Shown: positions 25,094 to 31,541 of the stretch, piece after piece
Layout: each line of letters opens with the position of its first letter
Position numbering within the stretch: position 1 is the stretch's first letter
Origin: a virus
DNA length: 31,788 nt
IMG/VR virus record: IMGVR_UViG_3300037587_000706
Coordinates: 1-31,788 of that record
Strand: one strand, 5' to 3'
Program-made: the position numbers and the translations under genes
Notes under the pieces: model-generated
Database searches by the model: none
What the model was told of the DNA's origin: nothing
Seen by the model: the letters and a program-made list of their open reading frames with translations, nothing else

Positions 25094-25509
25094 AATTCAA
25101 ACACAAGGCAAATATGACATGGAAGCGATGGAGCATCGTGCTAAAAGTCGGCTTCACCCTTTCGATGTCTCTGAACTTTGCGCAGAACAAGCATTACAAT
25201 ACGGTGGTGAACCGCCATGTGGACTCTCTTACGAACATGGACGAGTTGCTGGATTCAATCCGTTTTACGCTCAATTTTCAAGGCCCTCTCCGGCCAACGG
25301 TGGTAACAGTATACGACACCGTGCCTATCATTATAATCCAGAGGCAGGATACCGTAATCGTGCTGGTAGTGGAGCGCGACAAGTGGGGCGAGTATCGTGT
25401 GACACCTTTAATTCCTCCGGGTGCTTCGGTTGTGGGGGCCGACTCGATACTCGCCCACTACAAACGTACTTTTACCGGCCTACCCTGGCCGTGGTGGAGG
25501 GATAGATGA
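25090..25509 (+). CDS. Membrane-anchored hypothetical protein, possible spanin-like
   Basis: The frame starts at GTG 25090, coupled to the previous gene; ATG 25114 with AAGG upstream is a good alternative. The N-terminal region (RWSIVLKVGFTLSMSLNF) is a likely membrane anchor or uncleaved signal. A periplasm-like segment (VVNRHVDSLTNMDELLDS) and a beta-rich hydrophobic part (TVVTVYDTVPIIIIQRQDTVIVLVVERD) follow. Its location in the lysis block suggests an envelope-linked role, possibly an inner-membrane spanin. Evidence for that is positional only. Confidence 0.5.
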   Translation: MKFKHKANMTWKRWSIVLKVGFTLSMSLNFAQNKHYNTVVNRHVDSLTNMDELLDSIRFTLNFQGPLRPTVVTVYDTVPIIIIQRQDTVIVLVVERDKWGEYRVTPLIPPGASVVGADSILAHYKRTFTGLPWPWWRDR

Positions 25510-25709
25510 AACCGGCATTACATAAATGGGGCGGCGATCATCTTGGCATCCCTGATCGGTGGGCATTTGGATATATGACCGGGCCAGACGATGATTTGGT
25601 TTGCACAAAGCCCAATATAGCGACTTCGGAAGAAGCGGAATTGTGTTTGAGTCCTGTCAGGCTTAGTCCAGAAGAAGCGGAGTTGGAATTCAAGTTGGCA
25701 CAGAAATGA
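25506..25709 (+). CDS. Small acidic hypothetical protein
   Basis: The 67-residue product (MKPALHKWGGDHLGIPDRWA...) ends in an acidic, Ser/Glu-rich tail with the near-repeat SEEAEL/SPEEAEL. It is joined to both neighbours by ATGA overlaps (25506-25509 and 25706-25709), so it is almost certainly translated with them. No family is recognised. Confidence 0.55.
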   Translation: MKPALHKWGGDHLGIPDRWAFGYMTGPDDDLVCTKPNIATSEEAELCLSPVRLSPEEAELEFKLAQK

Positions 25710-26113
25710 AGAAACTCGTACTGGAACGCTACACGTATGGTTCCTCGGGAACCATCGGATTCCTCGACATCGAGGAAGGAGAGTTTGCGTGTTACACAAT
25801 TGAGCGACCGTGGTGTGGAAATATCCCCTTCATCTCGTGTATACCAGAAGGTGTGTATCCCGTGATTCTCTCGCGTTTCAATAAAGGAGATTACGATTGT
25901 TACGAAGTGCTCAGTGTGCCACGACGCTCACTGATAAAGTTTCATATTGCCAATATAATGACAGACATAGAAGGGTGTATTGGCCCCGGCATAGATGTGG
26001 GCCGCATGAACGGATTGCCCGCAGTTACCGAATCCAGCCGTGCCTTCGGTGACTTTATGAACTACATGAACGGCGAGAACGGGATACTCTATGTGAAAGG
26101 GAGTAACAGATAA
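25706..26113 (+). CDS. DUF5675-family protein, candidate lysis enzyme
   Basis: The 135-residue product matches the DUF5675 layout. It has an opening strand (LVLERYTYGSSGTIGFLDI), IPEGVYPVILSRFN (about residues 46-59), a conserved His in LIKFHIAN (about 81), and EGCIGPG with a Cys (about 92-96). A His followed by a GC motif recalls the YkuD L,D-transpeptidase active site, so a cell-wall enzyme is possible; DUF5675 has no proven activity that I can rely on. It sits between small membrane proteins and two holin-like genes and no classical endolysin is visible, so it may be the phage lysin. Confidence 0.7.
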   Translation: MKKLVLERYTYGSSGTIGFLDIEEGEFACYTIERPWCGNIPFISCIPEGVYPVILSRFNKGDYDCYEVLSVPRRSLIKFHIANIMTDIEGCIGPGIDVGRMNGLPAVTESSRAFGDFMNYMNGENGILYVKGSNR

Positions 26114-26286
26114 TGTTAGACCGACTCAAAGGATCAAAGACGTTTTGGGCCGCAATCGTTGTGGTGATTACTGCAGTGGGCGCATATCTCACCGGAGAGA
26201 TTGAACTTTCGGCGCTGCTCACCGCAGTATCAACCGCAGTGATTGGCATATTCCTGCGTGACGGTATTGCCAAGGGTTCACCGTAA
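26113..26286 (+). CDS. Holin-like protein, two membrane segments
   Basis: A 57-residue frame begins by TAATG coupling to the DUF5675 gene and ends in a TAATG that starts the next gene. It has a basic N-terminus (LDRLKGSKTF), two transmembrane segments (WAAIVVVITAVGAYL and LSALLTAVSTAVIGIFL) and a charged end (LRDGIAKGSP). This is the usual plan of small class II-type holins, which permeabilise the inner membrane at lysis. The last part, IGIFLRDGIAK, resembles that of the following gene (LAMFLRDKAAK). Confidence 0.7.
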   Translation: MLDRLKGSKTFWAAIVVVITAVGAYLTGEIELSALLTAVSTAVIGIFLRDGIAKGSP

Positions 26287-26522
26287 TGAGCGGGATCTTT
26301 GGCTTCCTTGGTCGCCAGATCAAGACCAAGACGGGGCAGGCGGGCATGGGCCTGATTGTGGGTGCCGTGGCGAATCACCTTGTTGGTCCCAATGTTGCCG
26401 CTGCGGCTCCCGAGATCGTGAACACTGCGATCAACGGTACATTCAACGCGGGTAACGCCGTCCTGGGCCTCTTAGCCATGTTTCTCAGGGACAAAGCGGC
26501 AAAGGAGCAATTCCCAAGATAG
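26286..26522 (+). CDS. Second small membrane protein, holin- or antiholin-like
   Basis: The 78-residue product has an amphipathic N-terminus (FGFLGRQIKTKTGQ) and two moderately hydrophobic stretches (GMGLIVGAVANHLVG, VLGLLAMFL). It ends FLRDKAAKEQF, close to the end of the preceding holin-like protein. It is coupled by TAATG. It could be a partner that tunes lysis timing, or a virion membrane protein; I cannot tell which. Confidence 0.55.
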   Translation: MSGIFGFLGRQIKTKTGQAGMGLIVGAVANHLVGPNVAAAAPEIVNTAINGTFNAGNAVLGLLAMFLRDKAAKEQFPR

Positions 26523-26535
26523 CTGATTTTTCTTC

Positions 26536-26564
26536 TTGACATAATTCCGTGATCGCTCTATTCT
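26536..26564 (+). promoter_or_regulatory. Sigma70-like promoter
   Basis: TTGACA (26536-26541) is followed after exactly 17 bp by TATTCT (26559-26564), giving a likely start near 26571. It is the best promoter match in the window. It stands alone between the lysis block and the repressor/recombination block. Confidence 0.65.
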
Positions 26565-26570
26565 CAGATA

Positions 26571-26642
26571 GTGAGAGTGGAGGGTGAAGGGAGCCGGGGC
26601 TGGCTGACGTTCCACCACTCGCCCCGGCTCCCTTTGTAATTT
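26571..26642 (+). ncRNA. Candidate small leader RNA or attenuator
   Basis: The presumed transcript would begin near 26571 and meet a long hairpin (26587-26634) within 20 bases. The hairpin has a 14-bp perfect stem, a 20-base loop with an inner TGG/CCA pair, and is followed by TTTGTAATTT. This gives either a free RNA of about 65-70 nt or a regulated leader for the HTH gene that begins at 26643. The sequence is not a known RNA that I recognise. Confidence 0.4.
26587..26634 (+). terminator. Strong hairpin with weak T-tail, terminator-like
   Basis: AAGGGAGCCGGGGC (26587-26600) pairs perfectly with GCCCCGGCTCCCTT (26621-26634). The sequence then continues TTGTAATTT, a weak U-tract. The hairpin ends eight bases before the next ATG (26643). 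It could end read-through from the lysis genes and also attenuate the promoter at 26536. Confidence 0.6.
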
Positions 26643-26867
26643 ATGCGAAAACTGAAAGCAAAGACAATAGATGTTCCCAAGACATGTCTTTGTGCGGAAT
26701 TGAAGCGCAAGGATATACAACATAGCGAACTGGCTAGTATTCTTGGGATAAGCCAATCAGTAGTCTCGCGCTGGTGTGCAGGTAAGAATGTGCCCATCCC
26801 TATGTTCCGCATGAAAATTGCTGAGATTCTGGAAATAGCAGAGACAGAGTTGTGGGAACCGAAATGA
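26643..26867 (+). CDS. Cro/CI-like helix-turn-helix regulator
   Basis: The 74-residue product contains a typical XRE-type HTH. HSELASILGISQSVVSRWCAGKNVP (about residues 26-51) is the two-helix core, and IPMFRMKIAEILEI (about 51-64) packs behind it. The size matches Cro-like single-domain proteins. There is no Shine-Dalgarno. The start lies eight bases after the hairpin, so translation may be weak, leaderless or controlled by that structure. It is the first gene of the recombination/replication block and probably represses nearby promoters. Confidence 0.8.
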   Translation: MRKLKAKTIDVPKTCLCAELKRKDIQHSELASILGISQSVVSRWCAGKNVPIPMFRMKIAEILEIAETELWEPK

Positions 26868-26876
26868 GGCCCAAAA

Positions 26877-27758
26877 TTGACCGCTGCTGAACTATCTCAA
26901 CCCGAGGGGCATATCACCCCTACCCGCCTGCAATCCTATCTCTATTGCGGGCGTCAATACTATTTCCAGTATATAGAAGGACTTACAGAGACACCCAAGC
27001 TCGCCAATACGCAGGGCACCATCGGGCACCGATTGCTGGAATTTGACAGCGATTTGTGGGGTTTGACTCCCAAGAATCTGCCAGACGGTATGCCGGAGAT
27101 GCGGATACTCAATCACTTCGATCTCATATTCTATATGGGGCTACAGGAGGCGCGTGCAAATGGCTTGGATCTTACCGCCGAGCAGGAACTCGAAATGCAC
27201 ACCTTTCTATCCGAGACGATATACAGCTTCAAGCAACAGGAGAAGATTCGTCGGATGGAAATTACGCAACGTGAGGTCAAACTGGAGTACCCGTTCAAAG
27301 GGAAGATTATCACAGGCACAATTGACGCGCTTGTTAGGTTCCCTGATACGCCGGAAGGCTATGTCGAGATCGTCGACTACAAGTTCGGTAGACGAGGGCA
27401 GGTGGATACGCAACTCAACCGAAACATTCAGCAAGCCCTCTACTACCTCGCCGCCCGGCATAACGGTTTCAAAGTCCACCGCAACTGGTGGGTACACATG
27501 CGCCACTTTCAGCCCTACAAAAAGGTGTATCGCGGCAAAGCAGCAGGGGATCTACGCGGTCCTGGATTCATACCCATTAAAATATGTGATGCCGACACAC
27601 AGAACATCTATGATCTTGCGGGTCCAATCGTGGATGCGATCAATGCTCGGATTTTTCCGGCGAACGCTTACGGCGACGCGTGTAAGACCTGCCAGTTTAC
27701 GGAGAAGTGCCCTCGTTTTGCGATTGGCACGAATGTTCAGGAGGAGTTTATAGTATGA
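26877..27758 (+). CDS. Fe-S PD-(D/E)XK nuclease, Cas4/RecB-like
   Basis: A TTG start with GAGG seven bases upstream fits the spacing. The 293-residue product has the marks of the PDDEXK_1/RecB-like nucleases. These are IGHRLLE (H51), GTIDALV (D150), IVDYKFG (D167 and K169) and QQALYY (Q186). One Cys near the N-terminus (YCGRQY, C24) plus C269, C272 and C278 at the C-terminus make the four-cysteine Fe-S cluster of the Cas4/AddB type. It is expected to be an exonuclease that resects DNA ends for phage recombination. It overlaps the next gene by ATGA (27755-27758). Confidence 0.85.
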   Translation: MTAAELSQPEGHITPTRLQSYLYCGRQYYFQYIEGLTETPKLANTQGTIGHRLLEFDSDLWGLTPKNLPDGMPEMRILNHFDLIFYMGLQEARANGLDLTAEQELEMHTFLSETIYSFKQQEKIRRMEITQREVKLEYPFKGKIITGTIDALVRFPDTPEGYVEIVDYKFGRRGQVDTQLNRNIQQALYYLAARHNGFKVHRNWWVHMRHFQPYKKVYRGKAAGDLRGPGFIPIKICDADTQNIYDLAGPIVDAINARIFPANAYGDACKTCQFTEKCPRFAIGTNVQEEFIV

Positions 27759-28018
27759 AAAGTAAGTTTGTTGAATTGAACGAAGAATATCTTTTTTCTC
27801 TTGTGATGTCTTGCTGCATAGTGCTGGAAGAAGAATTTGGGGAAGATCGGATGAAGGAAGCACTTGAACATGCACAACAAATGGTAGCAAATGAAGTTGA
27901 GTTGAAAGAAGCAACGGCAAAAGCAGAATGTGAGAGGCTATACCCAGGGCTTCAAAAGCTGATGAAGCTATTCATACCACAAGGAGGAACCAATGAGCAA
28001 GGAAGTAGCAAAGAGTGA
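27755..28018 (+). CDS. Small helical hypothetical protein
   Basis: The chosen start is ATG 27755, coupled to the nuclease stop and preceded by AGGAGGAG; an earlier in-frame start would overlap the nuclease more deeply. The 87-residue product is acidic and helical (LNEEYLFSLVMSCCIVLEEEFG...EALEHAQQMVANEVEL). Its 3' end overlaps the following gene by 26 bases. No family is recognised; a partner of the nuclease or of the SSB-like protein is a fair guess from position only. Confidence 0.6.
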   Translation: MKSKFVELNEEYLFSLVMSCCIVLEEEFGEDRMKEALEHAQQMVANEVELKEATAKAECERLYPGLQKLMKLFIPQGGTNEQGSSKE

Positions 28019-28790
28019 ATCCGGTGTACCGGCAAAACCGTTTGATACCACCGATCCCTTTGCGGTATTCAACGAAGTCGATCAGGAAAGTATTGCGATT
28101 TACCGACCGCAGTATCATGGCAACAAAGAAGCAGGACTCAAGAAAGGGCTCTGGACTTTGCCCGGTGACGAGCAGTGTGACACCATTAACGCCGTGCTCC
28201 TGCGTATTGCCAACCGTGGCAACCAGAAGTGGGCTGATCCCTACGACGAGAACCAGAAGGTGCCCGACTGTTTCAGTGACCAGGAAGGCTGGAAATCCAT
28301 CGGCGGCGGTGCTCCCGAAACTGCTCCAACGTGTGCCGAGTGCGGGAAGGCCAATCTAAGCGATTGGTGGCAGAAGAACAAGACTCGCCCGCCATGTGCC
28401 GGGGTTAGTGAGGCGCTTTGGTACGATCACGACCGCGAACGGTTGTTCCTCACATCGTACAGCCGCAAGAATCGTGAGATCGTGTTCAAGAAACTGCCAC
28501 CGCTCTACCGTGAACATATCAAAGAGATTGACCAGTCCAAACAGATCACATGGCAGTTTGTTGTGACACTCGGCATCGAAGAAGATGGAATGGCATACCG
28601 GCCAACATTCGAGATCGGTGAGCAGTTGGACAAGGAAATGCTTGGTGAGATGGAGAACCTGCACAACATCTTTGCGGAATCGTTTGTGAAACGTATTCCA
28701 TTCAGGCCCGGTGGAAATGGTGACGACACTGTAACCGGGAAAAGTGCGCCCTCAGGATCAGCGGAGGATAACAGTGACATCCCGTTCTGA
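27993..28790 (+). CDS. ssDNA-binding-like protein with zinc site and SSB-type tail
   Basis: The 265-residue product has a good ribosome site (AAGGAGGA). Four cysteines, C93, C114, C117 (CAEC) and C135, make a plausible zinc ribbon. The protein ends in an acidic, disordered stretch finishing SDIPF, the hallmark tip by which bacterial SSB recruits replication and repair partners. I infer that it binds ssDNA or works as a recombination mediator and borrows host SSB-interacting proteins; the body of the protein does not show a clear OB fold by eye. It lies between the Fe-S nuclease and resolvase-like genes. Confidence 0.65.
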   Translation: MSKEVAKSESGVPAKPFDTTDPFAVFNEVDQESIAIYRPQYHGNKEAGLKKGLWTLPGDEQCDTINAVLLRIANRGNQKWADPYDENQKVPDCFSDQEGWKSIGGGAPETAPTCAECGKANLSDWWQKNKTRPPCAGVSEALWYDHDRERLFLTSYSRKNREIVFKKLPPLYREHIKEIDQSKQITWQFVVTLGIEEDGMAYRPTFEIGEQLDKEMLGEMENLHNIFAESFVKRIPFRPGGNGDDTVTGKSAPSGSAEDNSDIPF

Positions 28791-29190
28791 AATCAAGGTT
28801 GGTCGGCCAGTTGAATATGATGACGCCGAACACGAGGCAAAGCGCATATACATGCGCGCATGGTACAAGAAAAACAAAAAGCGGCTACATGCGCGGCAAC
28901 GGGAATTGAACAGAGCAAAGGCCGAAGATCCAAAAGAGCAAAAGAAAGAAAGGAAACGCGGAAGAGAGAAATTTCATCGTCTTGGACACAGATGGAAGAA
29001 AATGCCCAAATATAGGAAAGTTGCTAGTGGGCACATAGCTAATGCGCTGCGGGACGGGAAGATCAAAAGAAAGCCATGCAAGGTATGCGGCACAAAAAAC
29101 AACCTGGAAGCACACCATGCTGATTACTCTAAGCCACTTGTGGTTGTATGGTACTGTCGGAAACATCACAAGCAGGCTCATTGGAAATGA
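28774..29190 (+). CDS. HNH-like zinc protein
   Basis: The true start is probably GTG 28774, with GGAGG six bases upstream; this ribosome site and start lie inside the codons for the acidic tail of the SSB-like protein. The 138-residue product has a long basic helical N-terminal region (about residues 20-80). A C-terminal treble-clef-like unit follows: CKVCG (102-105), HH (114-115), YC (128) and HH (131-132). This matches phage HNH-associated zinc fingers, though the catalytic His-Asn-His arrangement is not complete by eye. It may cut or bind DNA. Confidence 0.7.
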   Translation: MTSRSEIKVGRPVEYDDAEHEAKRIYMRAWYKKNKKRLHARQRELNRAKAEDPKEQKKERKRGREKFHRLGHRWKKMPKYRKVASGHIANALRDGKIKRKPCKVCGTKNNLEAHHADYSKPLVVVWYCRKHHKQAHWK

Positions 29191-29567
29191 CTGACCGCCG
29201 CATCAACTCCCGCAGTAAAGGAAAACGCGGCGAACTAGAAGCTGCGGCAGAAGTACGCAAGTATGGTTACTCAAGTCGCCGGGGGCAGCAGTTTTCGGGG
29301 AGTGGGGATTCGCCCGATGTGATACACTCTGTCCCCGGCATACACCTTGAAGTCAAACGCTGCGAGAAGTTCCGCATTTGGGTGGCAATAGATCAGGCTA
29401 ATGAAGATTGCCCCGTGGACAAAAAACCCGTGGTGATGCACCGCAAAAACAATCGGGAGTGGCTTGCAATACAATCATTTCGCAACTTCATGGAGACGCA
29501 GAAGGAACTGAAAGAATTGAGAAATACAGTGAAAGGATTAGAACATGCTCGACAAAAAGACGCTTGA
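29187..29567 (+). CDS. Holliday-junction-resolvase-like PD-(D/E)XK nuclease
   Basis: The start is taken as ATG 29187, which overlaps the stop of the HNH-like gene (ATGA). The 126-residue product has the order of Hjc-like resolvases: SKGKRGELEAA (E16), SPDVI (D44), and LEVKR (E55 and K57), followed by a helical C-terminus. This spacing is that of the archaeal/phage Hjc-type fold. It is expected to resolve branched DNA formed by recombination or replication before packaging. Confidence 0.8.
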   Translation: MTDRRINSRSKGKRGELEAAAEVRKYGYSSRRGQQFSGSGDSPDVIHSVPGIHLEVKRCEKFRIWVAIDQANEDCPVDKKPVVMHRKNNREWLAIQSFRNFMETQKELKELRNTVKGLEHARQKDA

Positions 29568-29967
29568 TGTAATTGAGGCGGCGCTGGTGAAGCGATCCCT
29601 GGACCTGCGTGTCATGCTCAAAGAACACGAGAACCAGAACAGTCTGGCACTGCACAAGGTTGTGCATCGTGGCGGGTATTTCACGCATGGTCAGTTGGCC
29701 GACATGTTTGGCACCGCACACCACGAAATCAGTGACATCATTAACGAATTGAGATTACAAAAGCAGGGTGCGACAGAACGCGAAGCAGTGACAATTAACC
29801 GCGACATGCCCGAGATCCGCGAACTCGTCAAAGAACGCTGGCCGTTGGCCTACGACAAAATCAAGGACATCCAGGACATTTCAGAGTTTATCACCACGGC
29901 ATTTACGATGAAGAAGGGGCGTGCGCATAACCCACTTGTCATCAAGCCACACGTATTCAAGGACTAA
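29545..29967 (+). CDS. Hypothetical protein with HTH-like segment
   Basis: The 140-residue product has AAAGGA upstream and overlaps the resolvase-like gene by 23 bases. GYFTHGQLADMFGTAHHEISDIINELRLQK (about residues 44-73) resembles a winged-helix or HTH unit. The C-terminal half is basic and helical. Coupling to the next gene is by TAATG (29965-29969). A DNA-binding replication or regulation role is inferred. Confidence 0.6.
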   Translation: MLDKKTLDVIEAALVKRSLDLRVMLKEHENQNSLALHKVVHRGGYFTHGQLADMFGTAHHEISDIINELRLQKQGATEREAVTINRDMPEIRELVKERWPLAYDKIKDIQDISEFITTAFTMKKGRAHNPLVIKPHVFKD

Positions 29968-30227
29968 TGGCCGGTATCGGTGACACAATTAAGTGCAAGG
30001 TATGTAAAAAGGAGATCCGCAAACGATCCCCACGGCAAATCTATTGCCAGAAGTGTCGGTACAAAGCGTATGCTGATAGCTCAAAACGGTGGGGAAAGAC
30101 GAATCGTGAGTATCGAAACATGAAGAAACGTGATTGGTATGATACGAACCGCCAGCACGTTAGAGACTACAATCGTGAATATCAACGCAAGCGACGTGCG
30201 CGTCAGGCTGAGGAATCTTCGGGCTGA
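29967..30227 (+). CDS. Small zinc-ribbon-like basic protein
   Basis: The 86-residue product carries CKVC (residues 10-13) and YCQKC (27-31), a clear four-cysteine zinc site. A very basic, Arg/Lys/Tyr-rich helical tail (NREYRNMKKRDWYDTNRQHVRDYNREYQRKRRAR) follows. It probably binds nucleic acid. It is the last rightward gene of the block and overlaps the convergent gene at 30203 by 25 bases. Confidence 0.65.
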   Translation: MAGIGDTIKCKVCKKEIRKRSPRQIYCQKCRYKAYADSSKRWGKTNREYRNMKKRDWYDTNRQHVRDYNREYQRKRRARQAEESSG

Positions 30228-30424
30228 TCTTCAGTGATCCATTCTTTGTAGCAACCGTAACCAAAATTGTCATCTACAAATGTTTTGAGTTCTGAAAATT
30301 CTTCGAATGTGATAGTAACTGGATCAACTGGTTCATCGGTATCGGTGCCAGTAAAAGACACAAGACTACTTTGCTCATCAAATATAACATGAGCATTGGG
30401 CAAATGAATCTCAACCTTCTTCAT
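30203..30424 (-). CDS. Small acidic hypothetical protein
   Basis: The 73-residue product (MKKVEIHLPNAHVIFDEQSSLVSFTG...) has a beta-rich N-terminus and an acidic C-terminus (TEDQPEDSSA). No family is recognised; compact acidic phage proteins are sometimes inhibitors of host enzymes, but nothing here shows that. It overlaps the upstream minus-strand gene by 14 bases and the convergent plus-strand gene by 25. Confidence 0.55.
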   Translation of the reverse strand: MKKVEIHLPNAHVIFDEQSSLVSFTGTDTDEPVDPVTITFEEFSELKTFVDDNFGYGCYKEWITEDQPEDSSA

Positions 30425-30749
30425 GTCTCTGCTCCTTTATTCCTGCAATTCTTGTCATCGCTTCCCTTGTCGCGGTACTCCTGAAATAGTGCTGGTTACA
30501 GCATCGCTGGTCCTCGCCGTAGACCTCCATCTTACCTTCCTCGTAGCATACTGGGCATAGTCCAATGTGTACCTCACCTGGCATGATTGGCATAATCATT
30601 GGTTCTGCTTTGAGCCGAGTATCCATCAGCCTGATTTTGTCGATCATCACCATCAACAAATTCACTTCAAGAATCACTTCGTTGATCTTGTGAACGAGCC
30701 GATGGTCTTTATGTTTTTCGAGTTCAATCTTCTGAATCTGGTAGGGCAT
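30411..30749 (-). CDS. Coiled-coil plus zinc-ribbon-like protein
   Basis: The ATG at 30749 has GGGAG seven bases upstream, so I prefer it to the longer frame. The 112-residue product starts with a helical stretch (IELEKHKDHRLVHKINEVILEVNLLMVMIDKI). It continues with CPVC and a later CC (a likely zinc site) and ends in a basic tail. The N-terminal helix resembles that of the next gene upstream, which suggests tandem duplication. Function unknown. Confidence 0.55.
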   Translation of the reverse strand: MPYQIQKIELEKHKDHRLVHKINEVILEVNLLMVMIDKIRLMDTRLKAEPMIMPIMPGEVHIGLCPVCYEEGKMEVYGEDQRCCNQHYFRSTATREAMTRIAGIKEQRHEEG

Positions 30750-30903
30750 CTTGAGGCTCCCTTGCCACGAAACCTGATTCTTCGAGTTCCTGCGCCATCT
30801 CAATTAACGTGTTTATGGCTTCAACCACTTCATTCATCTTTCTGATGATGTGGTAGTTCCCCGTATTACGTTCGTCCAGCTTTTCGATTGATAGATCCTT
30901 CAT
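30724..30903 (-). CDS. Small coiled-coil protein
   Basis: Start chosen at ATG 30903, with GGAGG eight bases upstream. The 59-residue product is a single charged helix (LSIEKLDERN...YHIIRKMNEVVEAINTLIEMAQEL) with an acidic end. It resembles the N-terminal helix of the protein encoded just downstream. It overlaps both neighbours (ATGA at 30900-30903). No family recognised. Confidence 0.55.
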   Translation of the reverse strand: MKDLSIEKLDERNTGNYHIIRKMNEVVEAINTLIEMAQELEESGFVAREPQDALPDSED

Positions 30904-31073
30904 TTGCCTTTCCTCCGTTTTTCTAGGTAGCGCGCAATAAACGTAGCGCCAAAAGCCATGAATATCGCCCCCAGCCAATATTCAATAGATGTCGGATTTC
31001 TCGGATCGTAGAGTTTAGCCCCTACAATCAGGAGCACAATGCCAACGCTTATTAGGTTTCCTCTGTCTTTCAT
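30900..31073 (-). CDS. Small two-segment membrane protein
   Basis: A 57-residue frame has two hydrophobic segments (LISVGIVLLIVGAKL and YWLGAIFMAFGATFIARYL) and a basic end (EKRRKGK), matching a hairpin-like inner-membrane protein. It starts 25 bases downstream, on the minus strand, of the three-way-junction-like element and is coupled to the next gene by ATGA. Possible roles include membrane takeover or superinfection exclusion, both speculative. Confidence 0.6.
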   Translation of the reverse strand: MKDRGNLISVGIVLLIVGAKLYDPRNPTSIEYWLGAIFMAFGATFIARYLEKRRKGK

Positions 31074-31097
31074 AATCCTCGATGTTTGGTTGTTCTA

Positions 31098-31174
31098 GCG
31101 AGCGTCGGGTACGGGTTTGGAAACCTATCCCGCACTTTGCCTTCACAGTAGACCCCGCTACTGCCGACGCTCGC
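31098..31174 (-). other. Structured intergenic element, three-way-junction-like
   Basis: GCGAGCGTCGG (31098-31108) pairs perfectly over 11 bp with CCGACGCTCGC (31164-31174). Inside it are CGGG (31112-31115)/CCCG (31129-31132), or alternatively GGTTT/AAACC, and CAGTAG (31146-31151)/CTACTG (31158-31163). The last stem abuts the outer stem directly. The 77-nt fold lies between two minus-strand genes, 25 bases upstream of the membrane-protein start. It could be a regulatory leader RNA or a DNA cruciform. Confidence 0.45.
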
Positions 31175-31177
31175 CAC

Positions 31178-31197
31178 GTTGAAATGCTGATTTCAAC
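31178..31197 (-). terminator. AT-rich hairpin next to the structured element
   Basis: GTTGAAAT (31178-31185) and ATTTCAAC (31190-31197) pair perfectly around GCTG. It lies eight bases past the stop of the minus-strand gene at 31206. There is no long U-tract, so a weak terminator or 3'-end stabiliser is the likeliest reading. Confidence 0.4.
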
Positions 31198-31205
31198 TTA
31201 CTGTT

Positions 31206-31421
31206 CTACGCCCGCAACTCGCAGAAAAGCCACCAAAGGGACTCTTCCTGCTCTCGCGTCAACAGGTTCCACGGGATGACTTCACCCAAAACGTTGAGTG
31301 CAACCACTCGTGTCTTTGCGCGATCTTGTACTTGCTGGAGGGCGGCTCTAGCATTTACGCGCCCGCAATCTGTATCCGCTGTTCCCAGTGCCTCGATTTT
31401 GTCAATTATTTCGTCACTCAT
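31206..31421 (-). CDS. Hypothetical 71-residue protein
   Basis: Start chosen at ATG 31421, preceded by AGGAG with eight bases spacing. The frame extends further to ATG 31517, which has an AAGGAA, but that extension is low-complexity and lies in the GC-rich structured region. The product (MSDEIIDKIEALGTADTDCG...) is helical and ends EESLWWLFCELRA. No family recognised. Confidence 0.55.
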   Translation of the reverse strand: MSDEIIDKIEALGTADTDCGRVNARAALQQVQDRAKTRVVALNVLGEVIPWNLLTREQEESLWWLFCELRA

Positions 31422-31541
31422 TGTCGAGTCTCCTTTTGTTTGTGTTCTGGTGCGCGTGTTTTGGTTGAACCCTATCGGATGCGCGCCCCCCGACTGCGCC
31501 CCTTGTATATCATCCATCGGGGCGGTTCCTTGACTGTTCTG

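Noticed and set aside
25053-25505. Alternative 150-codon plus-strand frame in the lysis block
   Set aside because: It crosses two genes joined by a GTGA junction and lacks a ribosome site; the frame at 25090 has a membrane anchor and coupling.
31098-31174. Possible tRNA (77 nt with a long end stem)
   Set aside because: The end stem is 11 bp, there is no T-arm motif or anticodon arm in either strand, and the inner stems are wrongly placed.
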